Assembly (NCBI GenBank): GCA_028868335.1
Contig: JAGWUU010000007.1
Location: forward strand, 1 to 25,095
DNA length: 25,095 nt
From: Sphingomonadales bacterium
GTDB lineage: Bacteria > Pseudomonadota > Alphaproteobacteria > Sphingomonadales > Sphingomonadaceae
Direction: 5' to 3'
Positions within the stretch are counted from its first letter, which is position 1. Each line of letters starts with the position of its first letter. The notes beneath the pieces are model-generated. The model searched no databases, had not been told where the DNA came from, and saw nothing but the letters and a program-made list of their open reading frames with translations. Position numbers and translations under genes: made by a program. Shown here piece by piece: positions 22,851-25,095 of this stretch.

Positions 22851-23201
22851 ATGCGCAAGATTCTGATCGCGACAGTTATCGCCGCGACCGCCCTGCCCTC
22901 CACCATGGCCTATGCCGATCCGCCGCGATGGGCTCCGGCGCACGGCTGGCGCGCCAAGAACGGTGACATCGAATATCGTCGCACTGACAACGGCATCCGC
23001 TATTGGCGGGGCGAGGACGGCCGTTCCTACTGCCGTCGGCCAGACGGCACGGTCGGATTGCTGATCGGCGGTGCGGCAGGTGCGCTGGTCGGGCGCGCGA
23101 TCGACACGGAAGGTGATCGCGCCACCGGAACGATCGTTGGCGCCGCAGCCGGTGCGCTGCTCGGCAACCACATCGCGAAGAACCGCGCGCGCTGTCATTA
23201 A
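22851..23201 (+). CDS. Glycine-zipper envelope protein (copy 2)
   Basis: A 116-residue paralogue of the preceding gene. It has the same signal-peptide style (MRKILIATVIAATALPSTMAYA, then DPPRWAPAHGWR), the shared TDNGIRYWRGEDGRSYCRR, and a glycine zipper (GLLIGGAAGALVG, GTIVGAAAGALLG), ending in RARCH with the second cysteine. It lacks most of the Tyr/Asp-rich linker of copy 1. ATG 22851 has AAGGAG seven bases upstream. The two genes are a tandem duplication with separate promoters and a terminator between them. Confidence 0.88.
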   Translation: MRKILIATVIAATALPSTMAYADPPRWAPAHGWRAKNGDIEYRRTDNGIRYWRGEDGRSYCRRPDGTVGLLIGGAAGALVGRAIDTEGDRATGTIVGAAAGALLGNHIAKNRARCH

Positions 23202-23207
23202 CCACCG

Positions 23208-23224
23208 AGGAAAAGACTTTTCCT
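23208..23224 (+). terminator. Short hairpin after glycine-zipper gene 2, possible weak terminator
   Basis: AGGAAAA (23208-23214) and TTTTCCT (23218-23224) form a perfect 7-base stem around GAC just after the stop. The stem is A/T-rich and has no separate T-run, so it may only slow polymerase. Confidence 0.35.
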
Positions 23225-23241
23225 GACGCGGCCGGGTGTGC

Positions 23242-24057
23242 ATGGTTGAGGCCATGCCCCCGGCCGTTCTCATTACCGGCGCAGGCCGCCGCATCGGCGC
23301 TGTGCTGGCCCGTCGCTTTGGCGAGGCAGGCTGGCACGTTGTGATACACGTCGGCCATGATCCCGATGGCGCGCGGGTCCTCGCCTCTTCGCTGCCCAGC
23401 GCGGAAGTGGTGCAGTGCGACCTGCTTGACGGAGATGCTGCCCTGACGATGGTGGCCGACGCGGCCGACCGGCTCGGCGACTGGCGCGTCCTGGTCAACT
23501 GCGCGGCGGTGTTTCATCCCGATACCGCGCAGGCGATCGACCCGACGGTTTTTGCCGAAGCGATCACCGTCAATGCCGAAATCCCGGTACGGATAAGTCA
23601 GGCCTTCCTTGCCCTCGCCCGTACCAACGGCGGCAAGCGGGTGATCCAGTTCCTCGATCAAAAGATCGCCAATCCCAACCCCGATTTCTTCAGCTACACC
23701 ATGGCCAAGCACGCCTTCGCCGCCAGCGTGAAAATGCTGGCGATGGCGCAGTCCGATCCGACGACGCGCATCTACGGCCTAGCCCCCGGCGCGATGTTGC
23801 CGAGCTTTGACCAGATCGCGCGCGAACATGAAGTCAGCGGACGGATGAACCTGCTGCGCCGCCTCACCGATCCCGGTGAATTGGCAGACGCCGCCTTGTT
23901 CATGGCCGATGGCTACCTGGCCAGCGGCGAGACGCTGTTCGTTGATTCCGGCCAGCACCTGCTCTCCCAGCCGCGCGACGTGCTCTATCTTGCGCGGGAA
24001 CAGGGGTTGCCTTCAGCGCCCGATCACCGTAACCGGGCCGAGCAATCTGGGGAGTAG
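23242..24057 (+). CDS. Short-chain dehydrogenase, pteridine-reductase-like
   Basis: A 271-residue SDR. The cofactor site ITGAGRRIG (11-19) has Arg pairs after the glycine motif, which favours NADPH. The catalytic Tyr152 and Lys156 are in YTMAK, but where most SDRs have Ser, this has Asp139 in FLDQK, 13 residues before Tyr. That Asp-Tyr-Lys spacing is the one in pteridine reductase PTR1 and FolM-like dihydromonapterin reductases, so a reduced-pterin role is the best guess. NCAAVF and VNAEIP are normal SDR marks. Starts GTG 23236, ATG 23242 and ATG 23254 are all possible; ATG 23254 would begin just before the first strand. The stop TAG is part of the riboswitch sequence for the next gene. Confidence 0.8.
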   Translation: MVEAMPPAVLITGAGRRIGAVLARRFGEAGWHVVIHVGHDPDGARVLASSLPSAEVVQCDLLDGDAALTMVADAADRLGDWRVLVNCAAVFHPDTAQAIDPTVFAEAITVNAEIPVRISQAFLALARTNGGKRVIQFLDQKIANPNPDFFSYTMAKHAFAASVKMLAMAQSDPTTRIYGLAPGAMLPSFDQIAREHEVSGRMNLLRRLTDPGELADAALFMADGYLASGETLFVDSGQHLLSQPRDVLYLAREQGLPSAPDHRNRAEQSGE

Positions 24058-24155
24058 CCAGCCGCTGAACAGCGGCCCCGCGTCGTCAACATGCTTGGTC
24101 GAGAGGCCATGGCGCGCGGAGGACGGGACACCGTTCGGGCGAGACCAATGGCATC
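24046..24155 (+). promoter_or_regulatory. yybP-ykoY (Mn2+) riboswitch
   Basis: The conserved elements of this class are present: GGGGAGTAGC at 24049-24058, a perfect GCCGCT-GAAC-AGCGGC hairpin at 24061-24076, CGTCAACATGC at 24084-24094, and CGGGCGAGACC at 24136-24146. TTGGTC (24095-24100) can pair with GACCAA (24143-24148). The class binds Mn2+ and commonly precedes UPF0016 and other Mn-export genes, as it does here. The SDR stop codon TAG (24055-24057) lies within the first conserved element, so the aptamer starts inside the SDR gene. The exact 5' and 3' limits are approximate. Confidence 0.9.
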
Positions 24156-24167
24156 GCGCCTTCACCT

Positions 24168-24210
24168 GGCCGGGTGGGAGGGCGGTGCTGTTGTCTGTCT
24201 CTACCCGGCC
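24168..24210 (+). promoter_or_regulatory. Hairpin between riboswitch and ribosome site (expression platform)
   Basis: GGCCGGGT (24168-24175) and ACCCGGCC (24203-24210) are perfect inverted repeats, extendable by GU pairs, directly before the ribosome site CGGAG (24211-24215) of the exporter gene. There is no T-run, which favours control of translation start rather than termination. Confidence 0.55.
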
Positions 24211-24222
24211 CGGAGTTCTACA

Positions 24223-24798
24223 ATGGAAGCCTTTCTTTCCTCCGCCGCGGTCGTTGCGCTCGCCGAAATTGGCGACAAGACCATGCTGCTGGCCATCATC
24301 CTTGCCGCCCGGTTCCGCGCGCCATGGCAGATCATCGCCGGCATCTTCGCCGCGACGATCGCAAACCATGCCCTGGCCGCGCTGGTTGGCAGCGAAGTCG
24401 CCGGACTGCTGGAGGCGCCATGGTTCCGCATCGCCGTGGCCCTTGGCTTTATCGTCATGGCAGGCTGGACGCTGATACCCGACAAGTTCGACGATGAAGA
24501 CCACTCCATCCGCCAGCGCGGCGGCGTGTTTCTCACTACGCTTGTCTCGTTCTTCCTGGTCGAAATGGGCGACAAGACCCAGGTGGCGACCATCGCGCTG
24601 GCCGCGCACTACAAGGCGGTTCTGCCGGTGGCCGCCGGAACCACGCTGGGCATGATGCTCGCCAACGTCCCTGCCGTTTTCCTGGGCGAGGCGATCGAGA
24701 AACGGATCTCGATGAAGCTGACCCGCACGCTTGCCGCGCTGTTGTTCCTCATGCTCGGATTGTGGCAGCTTGCCGAAATCTTCGGGTGGCTCGGCTGA
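24223..24798 (+). CDS. UPF0016/GDT1 (TMEM165) family Mn2+ exporter
   Basis: A 191-residue inner-membrane protein with six predicted helices in two repeats, each opening with the family's cation motif: EIGDKT at 15-20 and EMGDKT in the second half (VSFFLVEMGDKTQVATIALAA). This is the normal length and layout of bacterial UPF0016 proteins, of which several export Mn2+ and protect from excess manganese. A charged cytoplasmic loop (DKFDDEDHSIRQRGG) separates the halves. ATG 24223 follows CGGAG. The yybP-ykoY riboswitch upstream supports Mn2+ as the substrate and predicts induction by high Mn2+. Confidence 0.93.
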   Translation: MEAFLSSAAVVALAEIGDKTMLLAIILAARFRAPWQIIAGIFAATIANHALAALVGSEVAGLLEAPWFRIAVALGFIVMAGWTLIPDKFDDEDHSIRQRGGVFLTTLVSFFLVEMGDKTQVATIALAAHYKAVLPVAAGTTLGMMLANVPAVFLGEAIEKRISMKLTRTLAALLFLMLGLWQLAEIFGWLG

Positions 24799-24840
24799 TT
24801 GTAACTTGCAATAGGCGTCGGGTTGCATAGCCTGCCCGCC

Positions 24841-25095
24841 ATGTGGTTGCTCGACAAGATGTTGCGGAGCGTGATCCGCGAGGGCCAACTGGTCATAACC
24901 GACCATGACGGCACGGTTTATTCCTACGGCGATGCCTCGGCAGAGCCATTGCGGATCCGCTTTACCGACAAGGGCGCGGCCTTCCATGTCGCCAAGGACC
25001 CGCGCATCGGCGCGGGCGAGGCCTACATGGATGGTCGCCTGGTAGTTGAGCCACCGCATGACATCCGCGACATGGTGTTGCTGGTCATGCGCAAC
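24841..25095 (+). CDS. Cyclopropane-fatty-acyl-phospholipid synthase-like protein, 3' end outside window
   Basis: The first 85 residues of a class I SAM-dependent methyltransferase of the CfaS/MMA-synthase family. The frame from ATG 24841 is open to the window end. The visible part is the small N-terminal domain of these enzymes, with the marker FTDKGAAFHVAKDPRIG, then GEAYMDGRLVVEP and DIRDMV. The SAM-binding domain lies beyond the window. The family modifies unsaturated membrane lipids. It begins 42 bases after the exporter gene; no terminator is seen between them. Confidence 0.85.
   Translation, partial: MWLLDKMLRSVIREGQLVITDHDGTVYSYGDASAEPLRIRFTDKGAAFHVAKDPRIGAGEAYMDGRLVVEPPHDIRDMVLLVMRN

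Noticed and set aside
24013..25059. A 348-codon - strand frame
   Set aside because: Antisense to the riboswitch, the Mn exporter and the CfaS-like gene, all well supported on +.

Overview
This 25 kb window is GC-rich chromosomal DNA from an alphaproteobacterium, most likely a sphingomonad (Sphingomonas, Novosphingobium or Sphingobium type). The evidence is a CckA cell-cycle kinase in a tight smpB–DUF2062–DUF2062–cckA block beside dapA, a DUF4169 gene beside greB, a dispersed-repeat fragment of the kind common in sphingomonads, and small glycine-zipper surface proteins. I see no insertion sequences, tRNA or rRNA genes, CRISPR arrays or prophage genes. The taxonomic call is an inference from gene content.

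Region 1 (1-4,669, + strand) holds the 3' part of an alpha/beta-hydrolase, a membrane-bound PQQ-dependent sugar/polyol dehydrogenase (GCD/quinate dehydrogenase type) and, 11 bases later, a transglutaminase-like protein.

Region 2 (4,670-11,949) is the most unusual part. Eight tightly packed genes converge on one point. On the + strand are a small lipoyl-domain-like protein that lacks the lipoyl lysine and an SGNH-hydrolase-like protein with a lipoyl-like N-terminus. On the - strand, in order of transcription, are an SGNH-like protein, a family 2 glycosyltransferase, a degenerate SGNH-like protein, 2-oxoacid dehydrogenase E1 alpha, E1 beta, and a free-standing lipoyl domain with an intact lipoyl lysine. 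No E2 acyltransferase or E3 is present. The layout suggests a system in which E1 loads an acyl group from a 2-oxoacid onto a small lipoyl carrier, and SGNH-type proteins rather than an E2 core pass it to a glycan or other acceptor. This function is inference; the gene content and overlaps are read directly. The upstream region of the long operon has an AT-rich block next to an 18-base near-palindrome.

Region 3 (11,950-16,929, - strand) is core chromosome: dapA, then smpB, two DUF2062 membrane proteins and cckA, the last four chained by 4-base ATGA overlaps.

Region 4 (17,028-25,095, + strand) is housekeeping and envelope genes: a soluble lytic transglycosylase divergent from dapA, greB, DUF4169, small hypotheticals, rlmN, two tandem paralogous glycine-zipper envelope proteins with matching upstream motifs, a pteridine-reductase-like SDR, a yybP-ykoY (Mn2+) riboswitch whose first conserved element contains the SDR stop codon, the UPF0016/GDT1-type Mn exporter it should control, and the start of a cyclopropane-fatty-acid synthase-like gene cut by the window end.
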